From: Lingula anatina
Lineage: Eukaryota > Brachiopoda > Lingulata > Lingulida > Lingulidae
Assembly (NCBI RefSeq): GCF_001039355.2
Contig: NW_019775491.1
Location: 310,001 to 374,000, forward strand
DNA: 64,000 nucleotides
Reading direction: 5' to 3'
Shown: positions 1 through 12,760 of the stretch, in pieces
How the letters are laid out: each line of letters opens with the position of its first letter
Numbering within the stretch: position 1 is the stretch's first letter
Made by a program: the position numbers and the translations under genes
Notes under the pieces: model-generated
The model's input: the letters and a program-made list of their open reading frames with translations, nothing else
The model's database searches: none
Told to the model about the DNA's origin: nothing

Positions 1-3000
1 AGTTCAAAGCATTCCTCCACTGGCTTTCCACATATCCAGACAGACACCAAGGCCCCCTCACTGCATACTCTACAGGTCGAGACTGGGTTTGCCTTACAAC
101 CTTACTGTTCTATAGAACTGTGCAAGAGTCGATGTTCTCACCTGCCGTGCATACTTGCCCAGCAAACAGGTTGGCATATATGTGAGGCAGCAGGTAAAAA
201 AAATTGTGGGTGCTTGCCAATTTCCCCCAGTGCACTCAGAATCGTCTCTCTGTTTTCTGGCTGATTAAAAAGACTGATTGGAGCGGCGTGGGTGGTCGCC
301 ACGCGCTCTTGTCAACATAGGTGCGAATGGTTGTTCTCCCCCGTCCCCAGCAATTTACCGGGAATTGGGTTATCGGACCCGCATTCAGCTAACATGAGGA
401 AGTCAACAAAGAAAACACCCACAATTGTTCCCCGATCGACGTTTTAATCTCTGGTCTCGACGAAATTCCTTTCTATCTTATCTGCGATCAAATCTTGTTC
501 AAGATCACTGGGTTCTTCTGTGTAGGTAAATCCCTTTTCCTTTGTCATATTTTATTGTCCTCGTTGGGTCTTTAATTAAACTCATTCTAAAACCATTATA
601 CGCTCATTAGAAAAAGAATGCAATGCAATTATTTCACTTTAACCGTAAGATCAGATAGGATTATTTGGTTGAGATAGGACAGCAGAAATCACTTAGGGTA
701 TGTATTAACACGTTGATAACGCGGATTTCGAAAACACCAAATTCATTTTGAAAGCAGTGGAGAGATTAGCGCGCGACACGTGCACCCATCCAGCGGATCT
801 TTTCAAGTAATAATATTGAATCCCTCTTGATACCACTGAGTCAACATATATCCACAGATTGCTGGCCCCCAATTTTATTTACATCTTTTTTAAAATCTCT
901 TAAAGAAAATTGACAAAGCCTGGCATTTCCATATGGACAAGAAGGGTTGACAAGGTCGCGCTTTAGTCCTGTTTTCCCTATCTATACAGTAGAAGCGTTG
1001 AAGTAAAGGTCTACCGACGTATTTCTTTATCATTGCGACTTGAGGTAGGATAGTTTTCGGATCGAATTACTTCGTCTGTGTGCCAAGTCAAACGTCAATT
1101 CGGACGATCCTGTTTGCTTAACTGAGACCAAAAGTAATGGCTTTTTAAACACCGAGATAATATCAGAGGCTTAATAAAATTGACTGTGGACATTCAATGA
1201 ACTGAATTTGATCAGAGGTAAGACAGGAATATATACTTTTATCCAAAGCATTTATCTCCGTCAAAAGAGGCAAGACAAATAAGAATGTTGACTTTTCGAA
1301 ACAAATTGAAAGGCATGGTCCCCTGCTGAAACTCAACAGAGGTCGCAGAGTAGACAGAACAAGATTAAATAGTAGTTGAAAATAACTAATGCAATTTCGG
1401 CTGAAGGAGAAGGTAACACACCTGTAATCTACAATGGGTATATATTTAATCCATTTCAATACATATAACCGTGATGACAGCGACGTTCAAATGAAAAGGC
1501 ATAGAATGGTGGCCTCTCACTGAACGCGACTGGCGGCAACTCGAAACTTTTCTTTCTTGTCGATTTATACGCTTTAATAATGTCGCATGATAAACTTTAT
1601 CAGGTGTAATGCCATTATAATGACTTCTAGTAAATCTACAGGATCCCATATCAGAAGCTGTCAAAACAAGGCCTTCCTCGTGATTTACAGGCCATAGGAC
1701 AAACTGATATTAACGACCCTTAGATAGTACTGCTTTGCCTCTGGCCAAAATAGAGTGAATTTAAGTGACGTCAGACCCAGTCTTGGACAGGTCACGTCCA
1801 AACGCTTGGATCTATAGCGTAATTAAAATACGGCGGTAACAAGAATTCCGTTACAATAGAGAGTAAATATTAACACGCATTCTGGAAGCCAATCGCCAAC
1901 ACTTCAACTGTAATGAGTTTGTTGACAATTATAATCAGTGATAATTAGTGTTTGATTGATTATAACAGTAATGGCAAAGCCAGTTCAACATGTCTTGGAA
2001 TGCACACAACAAGGTGTGGGGAGGGGGTTTGCTGTTTCAACAAAGTTAATCAAAGAAAAGTCGAGATGAAAGTCTTTGGGTTTGTTTAGTGAGGGTTGTT
2101 ATAGATTAGAAATATAACTTCACAGGAAACCTGCAATAATCTGTCCAACAAAAGAGTAAAGCCTGTATATGTCAGGAAGGAAGGAGGGGTTTCTGCATTT
2201 CCCTCTCCCCTCTCAATTTCAGCATAATTTATCGAGACCATTGCTAAATTTGCACCTTAGTGACTGATAGCGTTATAAACAGCAGGGTTTCAGATATCGA
2301 AAAAGGTAGTCATTAGATCTGAACCCGTATCTTTTTCTTCCAAAAGCGTCTAGACAGAACGTGCACCATCATGTGATACTGCGATGGCAGCGTAAACGTC
2401 TTCAACTCGTCAAAACGCTGTGGCGCCTCTTCGCCATATTTGTATTGTCCCAGCTCCCTGTAAGGCAGAAAAACTATGACAATATAGAGAATATTAATCA
2501 AACTATGAGGTGGGCTTCACGCCTGTCAGGTCACTTCTCATGTTTGAACATCACAATTTCAAGTTTTTTTTTCTTAATGGAGGAAAAGATACATAATGTT
2601 TATACAAACAACTAAATAATCACCACATTGGTCCCGCTAGTCTCGTGTCGGGATGTGCCCCCTACCTTAAAAAAGCTACTTTAATCGGCCCTTTCAGAAA
2701 GAACAAGAATGCAGAGAAAATGTAGCAAGGACTGCCGTCAAAGGGTCGGAATAACAGGGGCGGTGATCCGCGCCTGAACAAGTTGCTGACGCTGGTTGCG
2801 GAATACACTAAACGGTATTAAAGACAAGTGCTGCAGTTGACGCAAATTGCATATTTGCTGCTACTACCGACGCATATCGAATGCCAAATTCGATTTATTT
2901 ATCTTGTCGGGATTGCTTTTCTATCAGGCTAACACGAGGGAATATGCTGCATGTAAAAATGTATAAAAAAGTCGCTGAGGACCTGAACAACTCACACATG

Positions 3001-4399
3001 TCTTATTTACCTGCACAGATAAATGACTTTCGTAAGCCGTCTTGTCATTAAACATTCTGATCATCAACAATAAATAATTTTGAATCCCAGCGAGCGCGGT
3101 ATCTTGAGATAGTACCTGCCAGAGATTGACGCGGCCACCATAGAAAACAAGACCTCTTCTAGGTTCGCATGTTCTTTGGGGGGTAAGAGATGGCTATGTT
3201 TGGCTGCTTAATTGGATGTTTATCTGTTTGTTGTGGCACTTTTGATCAAACTTCCCCTTTGAGGGCGACAAGATGAAAGTATTTGTTTGAGCTGATTCAA
3301 AGTAGCCATTTCTTTGTCTGATCTTCAAGTCCTCGACCCGCGCCAGAGGTTGGTCTGGTCATGTCCACGTGGAGACGCGATCTAGCGGTCAAGTTCAATT
3401 TAGAAGCACCTTTAATGTACTTTTAATTGAATTGTAGTTAAATTACAATTAGGGATAATGTCCTTTTAATTAAATTGTCAGTTCTAATAGGCAGGTTGTG
3501 CAAACAACTCAAGTCAGTTAATCAGTACAGAGAAGTCGATTATCCTCGCTAGTGCATGCCAAATATTTTATAACCGCCTCTTTCCACCCCTCATTTTCTG
3601 CCACACCTGCTCCTGAGGCCTAGGTTAACACGTCTGGGTGGCCCCTGAATGACCAGATCTTCCATTTTACCTAAAAAAAAGTCGGCGAATAGCCGTTTCC
3701 CTCCGCCAGTCCGTGAAAAAAGGACCTATTTGATTTATGAAGGACCTGGCAGTGAAGTGTCACCGCCTATTCAACCTGGTCTTGGCCGGTGGACTTGGGG
3801 CTTTTGACTTCCGAGTGCAACCAAACCACCTCCGTTATTTCGTGTCCGACTTGACACTTTTGATAATTGCCCCATCACTGAGCGTAGACGTAGGGTAGGA
3901 TTATAAATTACACCAGGTAGTATTAAGGGTAATGTGAGCCGGTTATACGCAGAAATAGGTGCCAAGTCGTCTGTAGGGAAACACGAAGCAAATAGTACAC
4001 CTTGTCCTTTCATCAGCCAAAAGACTGAAGCTTAGGAGAGGTTACAGAGTCATCATCAGTTATTTTGATGGGGGACAGGTTTAAAACTGAGAATTTTTTT
4101 TGATTTTTTTTTCATTGTATATCCATCCAATACTGTTGAAAAAGTCAAAAATAAAAACGTGTGAAATATTGGACAGCTCACACTTTGCAAGTCTTACATG
4201 ATTACGCCGAAATCAAATATTACAGACTATCGATTGCTTGGTGTCAATTCCTCATCTAAGTGTAATTAAATTTGAATGGGGCGGCTATTGATCCACAATA
4301 ATTTGATCTGCTCGTTTTGCAGGGATGATTATATTTCTAGAACCAAGTGCAGCATTGTAATAATAATTTAAACTAAATTTTCTTTTTTATTTCTTGCAG
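1..4399. other. Probable FGF intron / upstream non-coding DNA
   Basis: No coding exon could be supported here. The exon at 4400 starts in the middle of an FGF core, so at least one upstream FGF exon must exist. I looked for the preceding FGF segment (the beta-trefoil part around the YxCMN-type motif followed by a splice donor) and did not find it. It probably lies left of the window, making this stretch intron and cis-regulatory DNA. The sequence is mostly unique, with few simple repeats. A polypyrimidine tract and AG acceptor lead directly into 4400. Confidence 0.5.
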
Positions 4400-4762
4400 T
4401 CAAATGATGACGGCGACAGATGCGTTTTCACCGAGATCCTGACGCCAGATGGGTTTTCAGAATTTCAGTCGGTGGCCAACAAAAAATGGTATCTGGGATT
4501 CAATAAAAGAGGGAAGGTAATGAAAGGCTACAAGGCTGGATCGAAAAAAAGAAAGTGCGCCAAATTTACAAAAGACGTGGACTATACTGTAGCCCTAAGG
4601 AAAACGGACAAGACATTTAATACATGGAGCCCTAACATGGATGGTCCTATCGCAGAGTTAGAAAAGAGACCAAGACTCAGACACCAAAAGTCTAAAAATG
4701 CGAAAGCGAACACACCAAGGAGTCCGCTCTTGTGGCACTTGATCCGCCCCGAGAACACGTGA
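4400..4762 (+). CDS. FGF8/17/18-like fibroblast growth factor, last coding exon
   Basis: This is the C-terminal coding exon of a secreted FGF ligand, which signals through FGFR tyrosine kinases with heparan sulphate. A pyrimidine-rich tract ending in TTCTTGCAG precedes 4400, and the frame runs open to TGA at 4760-4762 (120 codons). The start of the exon encodes SNDDGDRCVFTEI. This matches the FGF8/17/18 pattern of an exon that begins a few residues before CVFTEI. It is followed by WYLGFNKRGKVMKG, equivalent to the W-Y-x-x-F-x-R/K-x-G core strand, and then a basic stretch KKRKCAKF in the region where FGFs bind heparin. A charged tail follows, as in that subfamily. The upstream exons, including the signal peptide, are not in the window. 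FGF family membership is secure. Assignment to the 8/17/18 branch rests on the CVFTE and WYxxF motifs and the exon boundary. A lineage-specific FGF cannot be excluded. Confidence 0.88.
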   Translation, partial: SNDDGDRCVFTEILTPDGFSEFQSVANKKWYLGFNKRGKVMKGYKAGSKKRKCAKFTKDVDYTVALRKTDKTFNTWSPNMDGPIAELEKRPRLRHQKSKNAKANTPRSPLLWHLIRPENT

Positions 4763-6590
4763 CCTTCCCGTCCATGCAATGCCCCCCAGGTGCTTGTCTT
4801 CATCCCCGGCATTGAGAGCGGCCGGCCCTTGCTGGTGCGGGCCCCGGGTCAGTGTGCAATCAAAGCAGTAGCAGCAATGGCAGCGCCTTCATGGCACCTA
4901 TTATGGTACCCTCTTTTGACGGGGGAACCTTGCTTGCCCGCTATCTGCAAACAGTTGGTGTCAAATCGTCTTACCTTGGTGTCCGCCGGTGCATCACCAC
5001 CACCACCACGTACGTCGCCATGACAACATCGTCAGTTACTAAGACAGCGCGCGGGTTGGTTGACTGCCCCGTGGTCACCAACGACGCTGTGGTCAGTCCA
5101 ATGGATTAACGTGCTTCCTCGTCGCCTAGTCGTTCCTGGCTTTCAGAGGGCTTTAACGGCCAGTGGCATGAGAACTAGAGAGAATATGGCGTAAAGACGA
5201 ATGCAGAATTCGTCGACCTGTTGGTCTTCTGAGAGATCTGTTCAAAGAGACTCAGGTCCTTCAACTACACACGCTTAGACAGACTCCTTAAAGAACTACA
5301 TAAGTGTTCCGTTGGAGATATTGTGATATTTGTCAGACAACACATTTGTGTTCCGTGCATTCATTTCCATTATTCGCTGTTGCATTTATTTATTTAAACC
5401 CCAAAGACAAATCTCTAACTCTGTGAAGAGTAATCATTTGTGTACGAGAGAATGTAGTGGTCGTTATCCTTAGAGGAGTATTAGGTGCTTTCAGTGTTTC
5501 CATGGCAGCAAGCAAGTCTGCTCTCTGCAAACTAGAGAATGAATATTAATATCAATGTTATCAGTGTCATGTTAATTTTAAGTTTTAAGATATATAAGAT
5601 AAGTCGTTGTCAGATGGAGGAGAAAGGGAACAAAACTAAGAGAAAGGAGGCGAAAATTGTGAGCACACAAAGACATTTAGTTTGCCAATGCCCGGAGGAA
5701 TCACCCGGGTCAAATTATCTCTGTGAAAAACCACAATTTACCGTCACAGTGGCCCACTCTACAAATCCCAAATCTCAGTCCCTACAGCCTTATCAAGTCG
5801 GGGTTGCTCGGGTCACCCCTTGTCTTACCCCCACCGCACACCAAATCAGACCAAAACTCTTGTACTGTGATAACCTAACCTCCTACCTGCGTTGTCAGCC
5901 TCCGATCTATGACGTGCAATATTGATATACCTTTGGCTTCAAAATATCTCTCAGCCCTCTCTCACCCCCAGCAAACTGTCGGTCAACCTGTTCAGTGGCA
6001 CGGTCTGACTACTTCAAAACAATTAACATTGAGAACTTTATCGCTAAAGACCTCTTCATGAAATAGCATCTCTCATTGTAGAACCTCACGACGTATGTAT
6101 CATTTAATCAATGCAAAGGGAAAGCTACCCACTTTCACCCCCAGAGATTGTGCAAAGTACCGATATCAGTATGTACCAAGTGCTCGCAATTTTCAGTCAC
6201 TTTTTAGACAAAGAATTCACTGCCAGCTTGTTATAAGTGAGCTTAGTTCAGCACACTTTGATGAGATTGACTGAATGAAGTATTAGTAGAATATTACATG
6301 TGCGGCAACAAACAAGACAGGGTTTTAGACAGTACATGTACGTGTAGGCCAGACTCCCTTTGTTCCAACCGACGGAACTGCACAAATACGCATGTGCAGT
6401 GACATGTAATGTGTATTTTTTCAACTCCACATTTCGCAAGAAAAAATGTTGATGGAAATAACTTTTTTTATTAATAATACAAACTCGTCATTAGCTTCTA
6501 TTTATTTCGATCTCATTTATTGTACTTGTATATACGGTTGTAAATACTGTTCATTAAACCAAAGAATATATTTATTTAATAAAACAGTCA
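4763..6590 (+). other. Probable FGF 3' UTR and trailer
   Basis: The sequence after the FGF stop stays GC-richer than its surroundings to about 5110. It has short open frames, one of them in the same frame as the FGF coding sequence and open to a stop at 5021-5023. A 128-codon open frame at 5539-5925 has no recognisable motif and looks like chance. I treat the whole stretch as untranslated; the downstream boundary is only a guess from an AATAAA. Confidence 0.4.
6578..6583 (+). promoter_or_regulatory. Candidate polyadenylation signal for the FGF gene
   Basis: This is the AATAAA hexamer I found on the + strand downstream of the FGF stop, in an AT-rich setting. It would imply a 3' UTR of about 1.8 kb. 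The hexamer is common by chance in DNA of this composition, so support is weak. Confidence 0.25.
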
Positions 6591-9500
6591 AAGTACTATG
6601 AAACTCTATGTCTGAGCGTTTGCGTTTGATAATTAAAAGCACTTCACACTTGGGTATCACATCGCCTTGGATAATGATAAGTGAGGAATTCTTCTTCACG
6701 GGGCTTGTTACTCCACACAAATTTCCCACCGCGGTCGGCACTAGAAGACATGTCACCTTCACCGTTAACATTGGCCCCACGGGCTTCTCCTATCGACCGT
6801 TAATCCATCCGCTACGTCTATTACACTTGTAAATCACTTCAAATAGATAGATTAAGCAAAGGAGAGAAGCAAGAGAAAAATATCGGGAAATGTTTTGGGG
6901 TCTGAGTGCAGGGAAGCAATCACGCTACAGATAGCGCGAGCTAGTTTCTCTCTGGGGGGTCTGCTTGTTGACCAAACCATGTCTAGCGGTATCAACAGTA
7001 AACATTATTTGGAATTGAGGAAAGAGAATAAACTTTATCATATATCATATTTTTGTGCTCACTGGAGTCGCTGCGCGTTAAAAAAGAAGATAATCCATTC
7101 AAGTGTATATAAGTCACGTATTATTGGTTTACCTTTCTCTTCAAGGACACACAAACTTTGTTTTTATATTCCAATTTGATCGAGATGAAACCGATACACA
7201 ACAGCTTTAAAGTTCAAAGTTTATATAATGGCATTCCAGCACAGTGTTTTCACGCACTAGAGAGATGTAGTACATGCTTAGATGTCTTCACATAACAGAC
7301 GGGACAATTAGTGCCGCCTCATCACCACCTTTACTAAATCACGCATTACAATAAATGATGCAAATACATAAGTTAACCCTGGATGCAAATTACGATCCTG
7401 AAGTTATCTGTCAGTGATATACTGAAATAGAATAGGGCTTTGAACCAGAGGCTGTTTTCAGTACACAGGAAAAAAACACCCCGCCCACCGGCAGAGATTA
7501 CATTATCGGTCATCTTATTGATGATTATTGGCTATTCAAATCATGATCAAATAGATCATTTAGATCGAACAATGACAACTTAACTCGGGGCTGACATAAA
7601 ACTCGCCTATCAACAGTCACCGATCCGATAACTTCGCACATAAAAAGGAAAGCAGAAAGTTCCGCTGTGATACGAACAAGCTGCACACTCCAACATCAAA
7701 GAAAAGGTGATCCGCAAATATACGTCTTTGTCGCTTCATAGCATGCAAAAGGTTAAGCTACCCTGCTAGCGGCGGTGAATCTGCCACTACCTCCGACTGT
7801 CACGAAGGCAATGGATCCACCACGCCAGCAGGGTGAGGGCGATATTAACGCGTTCTATCTGGCAAGCGCTGGACGGTCGTCTGCGCCTTCACGAAAACCT
7901 GGTGTCGTCGGGACAGCGTGGCCACTGCCTTAAGGGGGGGCCGTCAACTTTGATGCGAGTTCATCACCCAAACCACATAAAACAACCCAGCATAGCTGGA
8001 GAGGAAAGAAAACAACATCATTTGTAGTAGTCTGGCTATGTTTACTCCACACCATGTCTCTCTCTTTTTTTTTCACGATGTTGGGCTTATTCCCAGCGCC
8101 AAATATTTGCGCTGAGTTCACAAATCCGTTGACATGTCAATTTAAATAATTAAGTCGTTTATTTAGATGGAGATGTATAAGAAAGATAAAAGAAAAACTG
8201 TGAAAAGTATGAAAAATCCCACTTTAACTGTTATAAGAATTTGATTAATAACGCAACCGGTGATTTTCGCGGTAGGATGTAATTAGCGTAAGCCCGTAAT
8301 GGCCGTTACCTGCAAGAGCTCAACTTGTTCGGGCAGTGAATTAGCAAGGGGAGGTTGATGAAGGTTTTACAGCGACGCAGGGGGTTATCTTTGACTGGAA
8401 TATTTGGTGATCGGATTTATGACACTTCGGGAGGCACTTTTGCAACATTTGTTTCACGCGGATTTCAAACTTGTTACCTGCGACTTTGTGTTAATTCGTT
8501 AATTCAAAGGGCTCTTCATCACGTCCTCAAGTGGGTTTAACGCGGACTTAACTCTCACAAGAGAGGATTTGGAGGTTTTATCTTTTTCAAACCATATTCC
8601 CTACAATCAAAACTCAATTGTTGTATATAGGCAGATTGTCTAGGATCCACGAAGATTATCCGCGCGGTACCCTACCTTTCCATCCATTCTTGCCAGCATA
8701 ATACAGCCCTTAGCTTACACCCTAATATAAAGGCGGGAACAAGGGCGTGCGTCAGCTCCCTTATATGAAAATCCTCATCGCAAAATGAACAAAAGGCAAC
8801 GAAGAATGCAAATAAATAAATAAAGATGCAAACTCATCAAAAAGCACTGATATACTAACAAGTGAAGTTGAAAATCGATTGAGAATAAATTCATAAACCG
8901 ACTTCCTCAAGGCTACTAATAATTTTTCATTTTGCAGTATTCAACTTGAAGGGTTCTTGAAGACCCTCCCGGAGAGCGGCCTCCCAGTGGCAGGAGAGAA
9001 AGAACGCTACACACGACGCCGATAAAATCGCTTTAATATTCATTGTTCAGTTTCATTTCATTGGACGCGTTCCGTAGTTTCACACATAATTTCAGTCGTA
9101 AATTCTCCCCCGAAGCGTTGCAGTTCCCTACTCTGTCGTGCGCCCTCCCGACCGAGTCGTCGGGGTCTACGGGTTCACCTCGCGCACAGAGGACAAAGTG
9201 GAGGGAGACCGCAGCCGACAACAACCACAATGTTAGATTATTCATTAAAAAAAGAAGTGCTCCTTAAATCAGTTTTGTGGTGGAAGAACGTTTCTGCTTA
9301 GTCGACTGTGACATGTGACAAGGTTCTTTAGCTTCCTCTCACTTAAACGTTGTTAACGGCGTCTTTCTTCTACTTCTCTAACAAGCTTTCAAACCACCAC
9401 CTACTACTATCATTATTGGTGTTAATGGTTAACTGATTTTTTATCAAAACATTATTTAAATCAAGGGTTGAAAGAATCGTAGATTATGGGCGTGGAAAAA

Positions 9501-12500
9501 AAGGTGTCGCACGCTTGGCTGGCTGTGACGTTGGGGGAATGTCTTTCCCTGTGAACCAGTCATGTGTGTGAGAGAGAAGATAAACACGAGTGGGACATAC
9601 ACAACAACAGCCACTCAGCCCAGCCTTCACGCGGCTCCTAGCTCATATGTGAAGTCTTACACCGGGAAATAATAGGAAGATCTACGGGGAAATAGTTCTA
9701 ATTCGTTATGTTTGATTGACTTTACCGGGATTATCCCGGCCTCGTTAAGAACCATTTCCTCCTGATGTTGCCTCATCTGTTGACGAAGAGTGTTTGGATT
9801 AAATGAAGGGTATTGTTCTGTTCGGGCGTACTTCGTGCTTCGGTTGGAAGTGAGGGTCTTTACCTGGGCCGGTAACAATCCCCCCTCTTTACACCAAACA
9901 CGTAGATTGAACAGGTGTCCCAAACAGAACGCTGTTATGAAACATTGTCTTCGCGCGCACAGGTAACAGGCAGGTGTACGCCTCACCTGCATGAGAGAGC
10001 GGCAGGCGATCGGAAAAGAAAGAATTCAATCAAATATGTACGTCATTTCGAAATATTTCCTTCACAGAGAGATCAAACATGAAAGTTGCAACACGATATC
10101 GATCGATACAATCTTCTGCAAATCGAATATAATTTTCAATCGTCCAAATATTTTTTCCATCATTACAAATATAGCCAATTGCATTTTTTTACTTCCGCAT
10201 GTGATCAATCAAAACATGAGTGGTGCGTGGTAGCAAGATAGTAAACACTTCCTGGATCATATCTCAAAACCCACTGAAAGGAACATAGCACGCACAAGTG
10301 AGAGAAACAAATCCAAAATTTAGAATTTACACATTTCACATCTAATTTATTTAAAATTGAAAATAAGACGCACATTGCTTTTGACACAAAATGAATAAGG
10401 AAATAAAATAAGAATTGAAAGAAAAAAGTATTTTCATAGATAAAGCACTGATCTCTTAGAAAATGACTATTGCTAATCAGATAGGGTGTGTATCGTGCTT
10501 GATTAGAAAGACGTTTCGTGGCGTCTCACTTCGGGTGCAGCATGTCCGTTCCACGTGATTGCTTGGCTTACATTTACCTCTATAAAGGTCGGGGTTTGAA
10601 AATCTCCGGCGACCTTACACTGACAATGACTATGTACGGTCTATCTTCTTCACATTGTCCCATTCCCAACACGTGAAACTCTAGCCGTGTCATGGAATGG
10701 TGGGTTGTCTAAGTAAAGGACAAACAAGGCCCTGTCACATTGACTATTTAGTTCTACCTTTCATTTGAGGACAGTTCCATTTCATTAGATTTCAATTTAT
10801 TTAATCCCGTTTGTTAAACTTTCCACATATTTTGGAATTTTAATTAAAGTAGTGCCAATAATGTCCCTGCTTGTTGTATTCCAATCCGGTGATTTCAATT
10901 ACAATTAATCAGATCTTTAGTGGTGAGATTTAGCCTAGGTGGTGTTACCTCGGTTTATTCTTTTCTTTTTCGCTTTAGTAGGAGGCGGATTTCCACGCCT
11001 GTGTAAGTAGTCGCGGCTGCAAGGCGAAACCAAAATCGTATCGAGTTTAATCAGTATAGAAACCCGCATTATTAACGGCGACTAACCACGATCAGTGCAA
11101 ACATTTCAACCTTTAATAATTTTCAAAATGTTTGTCAGAAAAAGTTAACTTTCTGATTTTATTGCCTGTCTAATCCCCAAGCCAAACATCATTTCTTTGT
11201 TGGTTTTGTGGCTGCTCTGTTGATGTAGTGCCGATGCTGTGTCTCATATATGTTATTGTTGTCCTCTTCGTTATAATGACTGCCATACCCCGCGGTCTCA
11301 CCACACAACCCGGAGTCCAGGGGTTCAGAATATCACAGCTAGCCCGGGCCAGCCAGAGCAGGCGGGGTCAGACTCCAAGAAATACAAATGTCTGTCTACT
11401 GGTACCTTGCAGAATAAATTCCTGTACGTATCTTTGCGTTCTCGGCGCATCTTTACGCATAAGGCATTGTGGCGTACAGTACGTCTCTGTCGTCCTGGCG
11501 TACTAGCCAATGTATCCAGGCATAAACTACACTGTTCACGATATATCCGTTATTTTGCAGAGATCCCACAGCCGCCTCCACATATTAGCCAATTCTGCTG
11601 TGCACATTATAGCCATTACACATCTAACAAACCAACTTCGTTATAAATATTTAGCAATTAGTTTACTTCTTTACGCGTTTTTAAGTACAACATTTACATT
11701 ATTAGACGCATTTGTACTGTTAATCCGTTTTTAACTGCCTTTTCAATCTTCTAGCACGAACACTTTGCAAAAACCAAAAAAGTGCGCATCTTCTTGCGTG
11801 TCAACTTTCGCTTTCTGAGTCTGTATCATATTCAATCAAATAGGGGGAGATGGTAGAGAGGAATTGATTTTGATTTCATTACTTCTTAAGTTTTTTATTT
11901 CCAAATTCCAAAAATAGGAGCTGTCAGTGGACCCTGTCAGAAAAAAAAAGAAAATCCAGTAATATTACACCATGAGCGATTATGAACTTTTAAAGAATGT
12001 TAGTCTGCGGGCCTAGCCGGTAATTCCCTTCCTCCTATATCCCCCTTTCTGTGTCAATTGACATTCTATCATATATGTGAGCAGTTTATTGCTTCGCTCC
12101 TAACTCGTCTGCGTGATAAAGTCCCCGTTTTTTGTTCATTTATAAGTCAAGTGTCAAATGTCGAGTTGGCATTTAGTAGTCTATAAAGTAATAAATTGTG
12201 CATTAACAAGGTTAATTATCAGAAATTGGACGTTGGACAGGGCAGTTTTTTCTGTTTTTCGTGAGTAGTATGGCAAAGTTTCCTGGCTCAACCATAGGAC
12301 ACGGACATCTCTTTGATGTGAATTCAACTCATACAATCGCATGCCCACACGGAGGAGGATTCTTTTACTAGCACAGACACGTAACATTTCGATTATTTTC
12401 TGTTGTAAAATAAACAACAACATATGTCTTGGGGTGACCGTTACCACATGATTGTGTATATGTCTTCAGGTTGTTTGTATTTCAAAGGTAACGAGATCTA

Positions 12501-12760
12501 CTCGAGCTGCACATTATAACATTACTGATTTAAATCTTTTCGCTATTGGTCTCATATATCCATACAAGCACATTGTAGATAAAATGTCGCAGGGCAAATA
12601 TTAAATAAAACTTAATATTTTGATTGATCAAAATCTACAACAAGAATGCAATCCAAAGATGTTGGCAGGTGACACTTCCTTACTTTAAGCTCCCATCAAA
12701 ACCAAAAAAAGATACAGGTCAAAATAAAGAAAAATTCTACTATCTATTAGTTGCCATGAT
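6591..12760. other. Intergenic stretch without recognised genes
   Basis: Both strands were read and no exon with family motifs plus splice sites was found. The open frames here are short and have no domain pattern. Composition is somewhat less AT-rich than the 20-33 kb region and simple repeats are scarce. That would fit regulatory DNA flanking a developmental gene such as an FGF, but this is inference. Confidence 0.4.

Noticed and set aside
4852-5109. 85-codon open frame with serine and threonine runs
   Set aside because: Overlaps the in-frame extension after the FGF stop but in another frame; repetitive residues come from simple CAC/AGC sequence.
5539-5925. 128-codon open frame on the plus strand after the FGF exon
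   Set aside because: Low-complexity residues, no family motif, lies in the probable 3' trailer; not supported as a gene.
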